Of a stretch of 64,000 bases of DNA, positions 26,185 to 35,055 are shown piece after piece. The translations under genes and the position numbers were made by a program. The notes beneath the pieces are model-generated. The model saw only the letters and a list, made by a program, of their open reading frames with translations, did not search any database and was not told the origin of the DNA. Positions within the stretch are counted from its first letter, which is position 1; the number at the start of each line of letters is the position of its first letter. Source of the DNA: Helicobacter brantae (GTDB lineage: Bacteria > Campylobacterota > Campylobacteria > Campylobacterales > Helicobacteraceae); assembly GCF_003364205.1 (NCBI RefSeq), contig NZ_NXLV01000008.1:1-64000 (forward strand), read 5' to 3'.

Positions 26185-26769
26185 CTAACATAGCAAAATT
26201 GCTTCACTCTCACAAAGAGCTTCAAAACTCTCTTTGTTTGCAATATTTGCTGATAAAGTAAGTTTAACACTACTAGATAAAAAATCTCTATGCAAAATCT
26301 TAATTTTGCTCTTTTCGCAAAGATAAAGCACTTGATTTAAAAGTGCATAAGAGGGGGAAATCTCCCATTGGATAAGCTCTTCATAAGGAAACAAAAGCCC
26401 CAAATCTTTGGCATTTTTCACTGCTTCTTGAATGGCTTGAGTATAAGCCCTCACTAATCCCCCTACACCCAAAAGTGTCCCTCCAAAATACCTCACACTC
26501 ACTGCCCCTACATTGATGAGATTCTCTCCTCTTAGCACATTTAAAGTCGGCACGCCTGAACTCCCCTTAGGTTCTCCATCATCACTAAAACTCTCACAAA
26601 TTTGCACCTCTTTTATGCGTGTAGCTGTTACAAAATGCACTGCCTTTGGGTGCTCTGCCCTCAAAGTCTGCAATGTGGTTTCAAACTCTTCAATGGGGGT
26701 TAAAAAGCTCAAAAATTTTGAGCCTTTGACTTCATAAAATCCTTGACTAGTTTTTTGGAGTTGAAGCAT
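26185..26769 (-). CDS. YigZ/IMPACT family protein
   Basis: A cytoplasmic protein of the widespread IMPACT family, thought to be linked to translation regulation. I start it at ATG 26769 (194 residues), because the longer reading to 26835 adds residues that do not belong to the family and lies inside the upstream lipoprotein gene. Motifs: KGSKFLSFLTPI, CESFSDDGEPKGSSGVP and VRYFGGTLLGVGGLVRAYTQA (the last split as VRYFGGTLLGVGG and LVRAYTQA). The 23-bp overlap with the lipoprotein gene suggests coupling; no strong ribosome site is seen. Confidence 0.88.
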   Translation of the reverse strand: MLQLQKTSQGFYEVKGSKFLSFLTPIEEFETTLQTLRAEHPKAVHFVTATRIKEVQICESFSDDGEPKGSSGVPTLNVLRGENLINVGAVSVRYFGGTLLGVGGLVRAYTQAIQEAVKNAKDLGLLFPYEELIQWEISPSYALLNQVLYLCEKSKIKILHRDFLSSSVKLTLSANIANKESFEALCESEAILLC

Positions 26770-27268
26770 TGTTTTGGGGTGTGCTAGGAGCTTCTTGGGG
26801 TTTTGTATCCTCCTCACTAGGATTGAGTGGCACAAGATTGATAATCAATGTTTCTTTTTTGAGTGTGAGATTTGCTCCATCTTCAATCACTTCAAACTCT
26901 CCATCAAACTCTTCCATTAGCTTTTGCTCAAATCTCATAGAATCTTCTGAGGCACACATCTTGCGAGTCATTCCTGAATTTCTCATCTCAATGACTTTGT
27001 CAGTTATCCATAAATAGTTAGCAAAAAAAGCATTACACCCTGTATTGCCATAGACTTTGAATTCTTTTGTATCAAACCTCATAAATGGGGTTTGCTCTAA
27101 GTTTTTAGACTCATAGCTCTCTCCTGTGAGAGTAAAAGAAGCAATCTTCCATTGATTTTTTCCCAAATCAATATTTGGCCCAAAATCAAAGAGATTTAGC
27201 ACAAAACACCCACTAAAAACCAAAGGAAAAACCAAACTAGAAATAAAAAGCAATATTTTTCTCAACAT
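26747..27268 (-). CDS. META/HslJ-domain lipoprotein
   Basis: Start chosen at ATG 27268, which gives a lipoprotein signal ending VFSGC (lipobox, Cys at residue 20); the longer frame to 27391 would overlap the divergent gene. The mature part carries the META signature GNTGCNAFFANY and MTRKMC further on, typical of HslJ-like envelope proteins. The C-terminal 30 residues are Pro/Thr/Asn-rich and probably disordered. H. pylori has no well-known counterpart to my knowledge. Function in stress or antibiotic tolerance is known only for some family members. Confidence 0.78.
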   Translation of the reverse strand: MLRKILLFISSLVFPLVFSGCFVLNLFDFGPNIDLGKNQWKIASFTLTGESYESKNLEQTPFMRFDTKEFKVYGNTGCNAFFANYLWITDKVIEMRNSGMTRKMCASEDSMRFEQKLMEEFDGEFEVIEDGANLTLKKETLIINLVPLNPSEEDTKPQEAPSTPQNNASTPKN

Positions 27269-27368
27269 ACTAGCACCTAAAAAATGGATAATCAAAATAA
27301 TGATTTGATGATAAACCCAAAGGGATATTGATATAAAATTATAAAACAAAAACTTTAAAAGGAAGTCT

Positions 27369-28058
27369 ATGGATTGCATATTTGAACTCAAAAAAACTCA
27401 AATTCCTCAAAACAAAAAAATCATCTTAGGTTTTGCTCCTCATTTGCTTAACTCTCAAAGCCTTATCTTCTCCCCTATTCCTATCCCAAACGCCCAACAA
27501 ATCAACTATGAAGTCGGCACTGAAGAGGGGGTAATGCTTCTTTTAGCTCAAAAGCTTTGTGCCCAACCCTCACAAAACCTTCAAGGTATTCTTGAAGAAA
27601 TTGATTTGGGATATTTGAGTGCTGAGAGCAATGTAGGAGAAGAGGAGCTAGAAGAGATAGAGGAGTTTATTGGAGATGAAAAGATAGTAATCATTATCAC
27701 TCAAGATTTCCTCACTCACCCAAAAGGACAAAATATCCTCTCTATCTTTGAAGAAATGGCTATGCAACCCCATATTCTCTGCCTTTTTGATACTCTCAAT
27801 CCTCAAACTTGCACTTCATTACCTGAATACAACGGACTTGTTGTAAGAATCACACAAGGAGAACCCCTGCTTCGTGGCTCTCAACAATTCTCCCTTTTTG
27901 CAAAACTCAAAAATGGCGATACTCCCACAATCTCTCATCAAGAGTTTTGTATCCAAGCTCCTTTTGTGCTAGATGAATCCTTAAGAGGAACGATTGCAAT
28001 CTTGCAACTCCCCACACCTCCTCTCTCCTATCCTTATCAAAAAGTGCAAATCAAATAA
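27369..28058 (+). CDS. Protein of unknown function upstream of pflA
   Basis: A 229-residue cytoplasmic-looking protein, ATG with AAAAGGAAG upstream. It is acidic in the middle (EEELEEIEEFIGDE) and contains a beta-alpha-like segment EKIVIIITQDFLTHPKGQN followed by MQPHILCLFDTLNP. No family is recognised. It sits 51 bp before pflA on the same strand, so a shared transcript is likely. H. pylori also has a hypothetical gene before its pflA homologue, as far as I recall. Confidence 0.75.
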   Translation: MDCIFELKKTQIPQNKKIILGFAPHLLNSQSLIFSPIPIPNAQQINYEVGTEEGVMLLLAQKLCAQPSQNLQGILEEIDLGYLSAESNVGEEELEEIEEFIGDEKIVIIITQDFLTHPKGQNILSIFEEMAMQPHILCLFDTLNPQTCTSLPEYNGLVVRITQGEPLLRGSQQFSLFAKLKNGDTPTISHQEFCIQAPFVLDESLRGTIAILQLPTPPLSYPYQKVQIK

Positions 28059-28109
28059 GGAATTTATTTTGCTTAAAATACTAGGTATGTAGAGTAAAAA
28101 GGAAAAAAT

Positions 28110-30458
28110 TTGAGAATCATCATCGCGTTATTTGTCGGTTTTCTTGGGCTTTCTGCCCTAGAGGTTGAAGTCAATTTTGGAAAGCAAAACAACGAGGATT
28201 TTTCTGTCCTCAATCTGCGACACGACAAACCCTTTGAGTGTAAAGAAAATATCAATGTCTATAATGAAATCACTTCAGTAGATTGCTATATTGATCAAAC
28301 CCCTATCAATAACTTTGTCCCCACAAATACAATCTTTTTCAACTTTGCCACAAAGGTTATAGACAACAAACTCCACCTCATCATCACCCCCAAACACAAG
28401 CTCAAACTCTACTCCACCTTTCTTGATCTCAAGACTTCCACCCCTATCCCCAAAGAACGACCAAAAAAATCAAAATATTGGCAAATCATTGGCTATATCT
28501 CCAAAATCCCTTTCCTCTCCCAAAAACAAACAAGTGGGCTAAATTTTCCTATCAAGATTCCAAGCGTGGATAATCTCTATATCAAGCAACTTGATATCAA
28601 TCTGCGTCCTTTGAGATATGAAGAGGGATTGGACTTTGATAGGCTTAAAGAAATTAGAATGCTTTTCAATCAACAAAAATACGCTGAGGTTGTGAGTGAA
28701 ACCACAAAAGCTCTCAAAGTCTTCCCAAAGAGTATTTTCAAAAAAGATTTTCTACTTTATAAAATCAAAGCTCTAACCTACTTCCCAACAAAAGACAATC
28801 TCAACACAATCATTACCCTCTCTTTAGAGTGGATCAAAGACTATCCTTCAGATAAATCAATCCCTGAAGTGCTTTATAATCTTGCCAATACTTATGCTCA
28901 AATCTATCTCAATGATGAAGCATATTACTACTATAAACGAGTCATCAATGAATATGGCGATACAGATTGGATGGCATTGGCAAAAATGCAACTTGCTAGA
29001 AACTTTGCAGCTGAGGGCTTATACAAAGTAACGCCCAATCTCTTTGTAGAGGCTTACAGAAGTGCAAAAACCAAAAAAACAGCCGATAAAATTGCCATAG
29101 AATGGGCATTGTTCAACCTCTCTCAAGATGATTTAGAGAAAACAAAAGAGCTAGTTTCTTTGGTTCTCAAAGATAATCCCTCTTATTTCTTAGAAGATGT
29201 CCAAAGCAGTATTTCTCTTGCCAATGCACTAGCAAACCACGAGCTTTATGAGATTGCAGGGGAGATTGGCTCTTATCTTATCAAATCTCTTCCACCTCAA
29301 GATGATAGATTGGAAAATCTTATAGATAGTGTTGCTCAATGGTATCAACAAGCAGGAGATTTGGATAATGCAAGGAAATACAATCTTGAATTCCTCAAGC
29401 GTTATCCAAACTCCAAAAACTACAAAAGCGTAGTTTTGAGAAATGATCGCCTTCTCTTCAAGCTTGATGAAAACAAAACGCCTGAGGAGAAAATCAAAGT
29501 CTTTGATGATATTATCCAACGCTATCCTGACTCCAAAGAAGCAGAGATTGCCTACTCACTCAAAGCCGAAGCACTCTTTGAGCTAAAGAGATATCAAGAG
29601 ATTTTGGATATACAATCTCATCTCCAAGACTCACCCCTTCCTGCTAAAGCAAGAAATGCTTTGATTTTGGAAAATCTCAAATCTTTGGAGTGCAAAAAAA
29701 TCCCCTCACTCTTGCAAGGAAGTGATATTGGTGCATTTGATAAGGAGAGTAAGCTTCAACTCTTTGATTGCTTGTATTCTATCTCTTATTATCAAGACGC
29801 TAAAAAAATCATTGAGAGCCAAAATCTTGAAACTCTCAATGCTCAAGAGAAGCTTCCTTGGACTTATAGGATTGCAAAAGTCCTCTATGAGCTTGGAGAT
29901 TTCTCACAATCTCGCCTTGCAGGAATGGATACTTCACAAATCGCACACGCCCTCAATCTCAAAGAGTATTATGATGTGGATTTTGTGCTATTCAATGACT
30001 TTGCAGAGCTCAAACTCAAAGACAATGCCAAAAAGACTTCAGCCCTGCTCCAAAAAGAATTCCCACAAGATAAAAGAATGCTTCCTGTATGGAACACTCT
30101 TTTGAAATGGGCTCAAGAGGAAAATGACAACAATAGCATTGAAGTCTATGCCAAAGATATTCTTTCTTTGGAAGAAAAACTCAACATCTATGATTATTCT
30201 CCTTATGTCAATTTGATTTTGATTGAAACACTCAATAAAATGGGAAGATTCAAAGAGGCAAAAGAGTATGTAGATAAACTTCTTGAGGGCAACCTCACTC
30301 AAGAAGATCGCCAAAAGATTCTCTATCTGCAAGGCTCACTCCTTAAGGCTCTAGGAGAAGATGCAAGTAAATCATTTGAAGAATGCCAAAAGATTCAAAT
30401 AGATTCAAATTGGAAAACCCTCTGTCAGAAGTCTTTAGAACTAATTAAGAGCAAATAA
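28110..30458 (+). CDS. pflA: Paralysed-flagellum protein PflA
   Basis: A periplasmic TPR protein required for motor rotation, part of the disc and stator scaffold around epsilonproteobacterial flagellar motors. TTG start with AAAAAGGA upstream; signal peptide at residues 1-16 (GFLGLSA). The 782 residues match the roughly 788 of C. jejuni PflA. The first 180 residues are beta-rich; from about 200 onward helical TPR-like pairs repeat (for example YNLANTYAQIYLNDEAYYYYKRVIN, shown in part: NLANTYAQIYLNDEAYYYYK). The call rests on length, layout and remembered similarity. Confidence 0.8.
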   Translation: MRIIIALFVGFLGLSALEVEVNFGKQNNEDFSVLNLRHDKPFECKENINVYNEITSVDCYIDQTPINNFVPTNTIFFNFATKVIDNKLHLIITPKHKLKLYSTFLDLKTSTPIPKERPKKSKYWQIIGYISKIPFLSQKQTSGLNFPIKIPSVDNLYIKQLDINLRPLRYEEGLDFDRLKEIRMLFNQQKYAEVVSETTKALKVFPKSIFKKDFLLYKIKALTYFPTKDNLNTIITLSLEWIKDYPSDKSIPEVLYNLANTYAQIYLNDEAYYYYKRVINEYGDTDWMALAKMQLARNFAAEGLYKVTPNLFVEAYRSAKTKKTADKIAIEWALFNLSQDDLEKTKELVSLVLKDNPSYFLEDVQSSISLANALANHELYEIAGEIGSYLIKSLPPQDDRLENLIDSVAQWYQQAGDLDNARKYNLEFLKRYPNSKNYKSVVLRNDRLLFKLDENKTPEEKIKVFDDIIQRYPDSKEAEIAYSLKAEALFELKRYQEILDIQSHLQDSPLPAKARNALILENLKSLECKKIPSLLQGSDIGAFDKESKLQLFDCLYSISYYQDAKKIIESQNLETLNAQEKLPWTYRIAKVLYELGDFSQSRLAGMDTSQIAHALNLKEYYDVDFVLFNDFAELKLKDNAKKTSALLQKEFPQDKRMLPVWNTLLKWAQEENDNNSIEVYAKDILSLEEKLNIYDYSPYVNLILIETLNKMGRFKEAKEYVDKLLEGNLTQEDRQKILYLQGSLLKALGEDASKSFEECQKIQIDSNWKTLCQKSLELIKSK

Positions 30459-30551
30459 AGAATACTTTTTATGGGGGTTTGAAAATTTTGAAAACTTTTT
30501 TTATTTTAAAATAGTATGATTTCAATTTATTTTCAACTTTGAGGAGTTTTT

Positions 30552-31706
30552 ATGAAACATCGCCACGGACATATCAAGCGAAGTGGGTTTGCATTTTGGC
30601 TTTATCACTGGAGTGCAATCATTCGCTCAAACTTTAAGGGGTTGGTTTTTGTAGGAGCGATTGTTTTAATCTCAATGCTCCTTGCCAACAATAAAGAAGT
30701 GCATGACAGCACTCATCTTGCAGCTACTGCATTTGCTATCCTTATTGGTGCAGTGCTTTCTCCTGTGTTTTTCAAATATCAGCACCCACTTCAAGCAGGG
30801 GTGCATTTCAGTGCAAAAAAACTCTTAAGATTGGGGATTATCCTCTATGGGTTTAATGTTACTTTGACAGAACTTGCAGGGGTAGGGTTTTGGGGGATTG
30901 TCATCTCAAGTATTGTGATTGTGGTAGTTTTCCTTATCGCTCGATACATTGGGACAAGTGTTTTCAAACTTGACAAAGAAACAGCAATGCTTGTAGGGGC
31001 AGGGAGTGCGATTTGTGGAGCGGCAGCAGTTTTGGCTTTGGAATCAAGTTTAAAATCTGATTCTTTTAAAGGAATTGTCGCTGTGGGAACGGTAGTTGTC
31101 TTTGGATTGCTTTGTATGTTTGCCTACCCTATCGCCTATGCTTCAGGACTTATCCCCTATCTTGATGGTAACGGAATGGGAGTGTTTATGGGAGCAACAT
31201 TGCATGAAGTGGCAAATGTCGCAGGTGCAGCAGAAATGGCAAAGGATATGGCAGGAGAAGCATTCTCTCAAAGTTCAGCCAATATCGCAATCATTGTCAA
31301 AATGCTAAGAGTGATTATGCTAGTGCCTTTTCTTCTAATCGTTACTCTTGTGTTTGCCAAAAATCAAGAAGCAGAGAGTCAAGTCGATGGAAAAAGTCGC
31401 AAAAAGATTCAAATCCCTTGGTTTGCTTTTATGTTTTTGGGCGTGATTGTGCTTAATACTTATATAGCTAAATTCTCTAGTGTGAGTATCATTGGGGATT
31501 TCACTTTTGCAAATCTCATCAATACTGGTAAATATCTCTGCACCGTGAGTATTGTCTTTGCAATGGCAGCACTTGGACTTCAAATCGATCTCAAAAAGTT
31601 CATTCAAGCAGGTGGAAAGGCATTTGGTTTAGCATTTTTGCTTTGTATTGTGCTAATCTTTGGAGGTTATTTCCTAACTTTAGCATTCAAAGGAGTTTTA
31701 TGGTAG
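30552..31706 (+). CDS. YeiH/UPF0324 family membrane transporter
   Basis: A 384-residue inner-membrane protein with about ten helices, of the family annotated as putative sulfate exporters. Typical motifs are AKKLLRLGIILYGFNVT, GAGSAICGAAAVLALE, and GATLHEVANVAGAA. GAGGAG lies before the ATG. The stop overlaps the start of the thioredoxin-like gene, so the two are co-translated. The substrate is not established for the family. Confidence 0.85.
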   Translation: MKHRHGHIKRSGFAFWLYHWSAIIRSNFKGLVFVGAIVLISMLLANNKEVHDSTHLAATAFAILIGAVLSPVFFKYQHPLQAGVHFSAKKLLRLGIILYGFNVTLTELAGVGFWGIVISSIVIVVVFLIARYIGTSVFKLDKETAMLVGAGSAICGAAAVLALESSLKSDSFKGIVAVGTVVVFGLLCMFAYPIAYASGLIPYLDGNGMGVFMGATLHEVANVAGAAEMAKDMAGEAFSQSSANIAIIVKMLRVIMLVPFLLIVTLVFAKNQEAESQVDGKSRKKIQIPWFAFMFLGVIVLNTYIAKFSSVSIIGDFTFANLINTGKYLCTVSIVFAMAALGLQIDLKKFIQAGGKAFGLAFLLCIVLIFGGYFLTLAFKGVLW

Positions 31707-32020
31707 AGATTATCAACACCTCCAAATACAGAGAAGTGATTAAAAATGGCAATGTCCTAGTAGTCTTGGGTTCGACTTGGTGCAAAGATTGTGTCAAGAT
31801 TGAGCCTTTCATCAAAGAGTTCAAAGAGAGCTATGCAGGGAGAGTGGAGATTTATAAAATCGATACAAGAAATGAAGAGGATTTAAGCTCAGAGCTTAAT
31901 ATCCGAGCTATCCCTACACTCATCTTCTATCGTGATGGAGTAGAAGTCGGCACTCGCCTTGTAGAGCCTCAAAGCAAAGAGCTTATAGAAGAGGCAATCC
32001 AAACAAACTTCTCTCTCTAA
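31700..32020 (+). CDS. Thioredoxin-like protein, CKDC active site
   Basis: A 106-residue thioredoxin-fold protein. I start at ATG 31700, directly after AAAGGAG; an upstream in-frame start would lie within the transporter gene. The active site reads STWCKDCVKIEPF (canonical thioredoxin has CGPC), and the cis-Pro motif RAIPTLIFYRDG is intact. There is no signal peptide, so it is cytoplasmic. The unusual CKDC pair suggests altered redox potential or partner choice. It overlaps the YeiH gene by 7 bp. Confidence 0.85.
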   Translation: MVEIINTSKYREVIKNGNVLVVLGSTWCKDCVKIEPFIKEFKESYAGRVEIYKIDTRNEEDLSSELNIRAIPTLIFYRDGVEVGTRLVEPQSKELIEEAIQTNFSL

Positions 32021-32038
32021 AAGGGGATTTTCCCCTTT
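32020..32038 (+). terminator. Intrinsic terminator candidate after thioredoxin-like gene
   Basis: AAAGGGGA and TCCCCTTT form an 8-bp stem with a minimal loop, then an AT-rich stretch with TTTTTTTG about 20 nt further. It separates the transporter pair from the cytochrome cluster. Confidence 0.5.
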
Positions 32039-32153
32039 ATATCTATCCTTATCTGATATTTTTTTGTTTTTTTCCTCACACTTTTGTTGATTTTATACAA
32101 ATTTTATTTTCATTGATAAAAATACTCCTATCCAATCATCATAAGGAGTAAAA

Positions 32154-32570
32154 ATGAAAAAAACAACACTACTTGCTTGTATGCTAGGTGCAATGCTTCA
32201 AGCTCAAGGATTTAATCCTGCTATGCAAGAGTATATCAACACACTCAAAGCTCAAGCAAAACAAGAAAATCCAAACTTTAAGGATTTCAGCTCAAGCGAG
32301 GGAGAGAAAATCTTCAAACTCAAAAATCAAGGTAAAAATGGCGAGATGATTTCTTGTCAGAGTTGTCATGGAGTGGATTTGAAACAAGGCCATACTAATG
32401 CTTTCACAGGCAAAGCTATCCCTGCTCTTGCCCCAAGTGCCAACCCCACTAGACTAACTGAAGTCAAAGAGGTAAAAAAATGGCTGAAGAGAAACTTCAA
32501 AGATGTGTTTTTGCGTGAGGGAAGTGCCCAAGAAAAAGGTGATGTCCTCTACTATCTCATCAAACAATAA
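32154..32570 (+). CDS. DUF1924 / SHP-like monohaem cytochrome c
   Basis: A 138-residue periplasmic cytochrome c. Signal peptide at about 1-19 (ends LQAQG), one haem site CQSCH (about residue 64). The downstream PALAPSANPTRLT and WLKRNFKDVFLREGSAQEKGDVLYYL match the DUF1924 family, which includes the oxygen-binding sphaeroides haem protein SHP. It begins a three-gene cluster with a diheme cytochrome c and a b-type cytochrome, an arrangement known for SHP/DHC/cytochrome b genes. Confidence 0.87.
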   Translation: MKKTTLLACMLGAMLQAQGFNPAMQEYINTLKAQAKQENPNFKDFSSSEGEKIFKLKNQGKNGEMISCQSCHGVDLKQGHTNAFTGKAIPALAPSANPTRLTEVKEVKKWLKRNFKDVFLREGSAQEKGDVLYYLIKQ

Positions 32571-32579
32571 GGAGAAAAT

Positions 32580-33089
32580 ATGAAAAATTTTATTGCTTTC
32601 AGTCTCATTTTTACCACCTCTTTGCTCTGTGCTAAGGGGTTTGGAGATAAAAACTTTGCCCCAGCAAATGATCCCCTCTATCAGAAAGAGTGTGCAAGTT
32701 GTCATTTTGCCTATCAACCTGCACTCCTGCCAAAAGCTTCTTGGCAAGAGATGATGAAAACTCTAGAAAATCATTATGGGGTTGATGCAAGTATTGATGA
32801 GGAAGATTCCCAAAAAATCACTGAATATCTCAGTGCTAATTCTATGGAATCCTCAAACTCAAGACGAGCCAAAAAAGCTCAACGCTCCATTAATCCCAAT
32901 GTCATCTACACTCAAATCCAGCAAATCCCCTATTTTGAGAAAAAACATCGCAAAATCCCTCAAAATCTCATCAATCAAAAAGAAGTCAAATCTCTCTCAA
33001 GATGTGCTTCTTGTCACAAAGAGGCTGATAGAGGGATTTATGATGATAAAAATGTAATCATTCCAAACTATGGACGCTGGGATGACTAA
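32580..33089 (+). CDS. Diheme cytochrome c (DHC family)
   Basis: A 169-residue periplasmic electron carrier with signal peptide (ends LLCAKG) and two haem motifs, CASCH near the start and CASCH near the end (about residues 38 and 147). The spacing and YQKECASCHFAYQPALLPK plus KIPQNLINQKEV match the DHC family, electron donor to SHP. A very similar diheme module is fused to the cytochrome b of the next gene. It follows the DUF1924 gene by 9 bp and overlaps the next one. Confidence 0.9.
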   Translation: MKNFIAFSLIFTTSLLCAKGFGDKNFAPANDPLYQKECASCHFAYQPALLPKASWQEMMKTLENHYGVDASIDEEDSQKITEYLSANSMESSNSRRAKKAQRSINPNVIYTQIQQIPYFEKKHRKIPQNLINQKEVKSLSRCASCHKEADRGIYDDKNVIIPNYGRWDD

Positions 33090-34188
33090 AAGCTATATCT
33101 ACCCCATTGCCAATCGCCTCACACACGGGGCGATGATACTCTCTTTGCCTTTGTGCTATGTCCTTGGGGATTTCAATCAGCTCTTTTACTATCACGGCGT
33201 TTTGGGAATGGTATTTTTCTATGCTGTGGTGTTTAGAATCCTATGGGGAATGTTTGGAAGCAAACACTCAAGATTTAGTGATTTTCACTTCAAGGGGCTA
33301 AAGGAGTATTTGCTTTGTGTTTTTGGAGAGAAAAAGAGCTATATTGCTCATAATCCTGCCTCTAGTATTGCTATTGTTTTAATGCTAGTTTTGGGAGTGC
33401 TTACTTGTCTGAGTGGATTGGTGCTTTGGGGAGAGAAAGAGGGTGGAGGGATTTTCTCTTCACTTTATTTCTCCTATCATTCCCTCAACTCTTTTGCCAA
33501 ACTCCACGAGCTTTTTGCTAACTCTTTGCTTATCGTGGTTGGTGTGCATATTTGTGGGGCTTTGATTGATAGAATCATTCACAAAAACGATTCCCTTCAA
33601 GCAATCATCGGTGGATATAAAACCACACCCACACAAGAGAGTATCACCCTAACCCCCACTCAAAAGCTCTTTTGTGCTTTCTATGGGGTATTTGCTCTCT
33701 TTCTCACTCTCTACACTCTCTATCCAAAAAACCTTTTGCTAGGCTTTACTACCCCCTCTCCACTCATCGCTCACACCTCTAGCCAAGCCCTCTATCAAAA
33801 AGAGTGTGGAAGCTGTCATATCGCCTATGCTCCCTATTTGCTCCCCAAAGAGGCGTGGGGAAAGATGATGAGTGATTTGGAAAATCACTTTGGAGATGAT
33901 GCAAGTGTCGAATCTGACACTCAAAAAGAGCTTGCTCAATTTTTGGAAGATAATTCTCAAAGAGATACCTATATCGCTGATAGGCTCTCCAAAGAGAGGG
34001 GAGATTACCTTGCATTCTCTCAAACTCAACTCTTTGCTAAGATTCACAAAAAAATCCCTCAAAAGGTGTTTAAAAGCAAAGAAATCAAAAGCAGGGCAAA
34101 CTGCCAATCCTGCCACAAAGATGCTGAGAGGGGGTATTTTCAAAAATCAAGGATTGATTTCTCCAAACTCAATGCACTCAAGTCCTGA
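33070..34188 (+). CDS. Cytochrome b561 fused to a diheme cytochrome c domain
   Basis: A 372-residue membrane protein. Residues 1-185 form a b561-type four-helix haem domain (HG at RLTHGAMIL, YYHGVLGMV, and KLHELFANSLLIVVGVHICG). A fifth helix (about 205-225) anchors a periplasmic DHC module with CGSCH (about 246) and CQSCH (about 350). The module repeats the pattern of the preceding protein (YQKECGSCHIAYAPYLLPKE). It would take electrons from quinol and pass them to the periplasmic haems. Either ATG 33070 or ATG 33082 overlaps the upstream stop. Confidence 0.88.
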   Translation: MDAGMTKSYIYPIANRLTHGAMILSLPLCYVLGDFNQLFYYHGVLGMVFFYAVVFRILWGMFGSKHSRFSDFHFKGLKEYLLCVFGEKKSYIAHNPASSIAIVLMLVLGVLTCLSGLVLWGEKEGGGIFSSLYFSYHSLNSFAKLHELFANSLLIVVGVHICGALIDRIIHKNDSLQAIIGGYKTTPTQESITLTPTQKLFCAFYGVFALFLTLYTLYPKNLLLGFTTPSPLIAHTSSQALYQKECGSCHIAYAPYLLPKEAWGKMMSDLENHFGDDASVESDTQKELAQFLEDNSQRDTYIADRLSKERGDYLAFSQTQLFAKIHKKIPQKVFKSKEIKSRANCQSCHKDAERGYFQKSRIDFSKLNALKS

Positions 34189-34297
34189 GTGCTAGGAGTT
34201 TCACACTTTGCCCTTAATCTATAAATACAAAGAAATCTTGATTTTTCTCTCTCCAAGTGTTAAAATCTAAAATTTGATTTTGTCTAAGGATTTGAGA

Positions 34298-34916
34298 ATG
34301 AAAAGAATTATTTTGATTTTGGCTTTGGTATTTGGAAGCATTTGGGGGTGAGGAGTCAAGCGATTCTCAATGGAAAAGTTATTTTGGGGTTGAAGGGGGA
34401 GTGGGTGCTATGAGTTTTTGCCCAGCCTTTTTGGTTTCGTTCAATGGTTCTATAATTAGATTTAACCATTCAACATTCGATTGGGCGTATGGGGGAAGTG
34501 TTTTAGGAGGGTGGCAAAAATATACAAGTGATAAGGTTGGAATGCGACATACTCTTGGTTTTAGGATTTTTGTTGATCCCAATACTCAGGCTCTCACAAA
34601 AGATGAAAACAAAGGAAAAACAACAGCTGAATTCTCTCTATATTATGCCCTTGATGGAATGTTTGATTTTGTAAAAAATGGAGATAATCATTTTGGAATG
34701 ATTCTAGGAGTTGGGACAGATGTAATCAGTGCTAACTTTGGTGCAAATACAGGAGTCTCTTGGCTTTTAGAACTCACGCCACGAATTGGTTTTTATACTT
34801 TGTTTGGAAGACACGGTGTTGATATTATAGCTTCTGTTCCAATCCTTGGAATGGGGGCAATGGTTGATGTTTCACTCAATAGCACCGTAACTCTAGGCTA
34901 TAAATATTTCTTCTAA
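34298..34916 (+). pseudogene. Outer-membrane protein, frameshifted after the signal peptide
   Basis: ATG 34298 (AAGGA upstream) encodes a clean signal peptide MKRIILILALVFGSIWG that stops at TGA 34349-34351. The mature barrel is encoded in another frame from about 34332 to 34916. Removing one G from the run GGGGG at 34344-34348 joins them into SIWGEESSDSQWK, a normal cleavage region. The barrel part has DKVGMRHTLGF, FDFVKNGDNHFGM and C-terminal LGYKYFF, and is clearly related to the intact protein at 55604-56311. The gene is off here by a 1-nt insertion; phase variation, decay or a sequence error are all possible. Confidence 0.8.
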
Positions 34917-35043
34917 GTCCCTATGCTCTCACTTCCTAGATTTTTCTCTTCTCTTCTTGTGGGAGCTTCTCTAGGGGTAGCCTCTTGTTTTCCTATTAGC
35001 ACCATTGAGTTTAGGTTTTTGAGTTTATTAGCAAAAGAGAATG

Positions 35044-35049
35044 TATAAT
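35044..35049 (+). promoter_or_regulatory. Candidate -10 box of small RNA, copy 2
   Basis: Perfect TATAAT beginning exactly 30 nt before the AGATTGG core at 35074, as in copy 1. Confidence 0.5.
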
Positions 35050-35055
35050 TCCTAC

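Noticed and set aside
34923-35048. Plus-strand 41-codon frame with a hydrophobic, lipoprotein-like start
   Set aside because: No ribosome site, and its end lies on the TATAAT box of the small RNA element. The counterpart locus at 20.9 kb has no equivalent frame.
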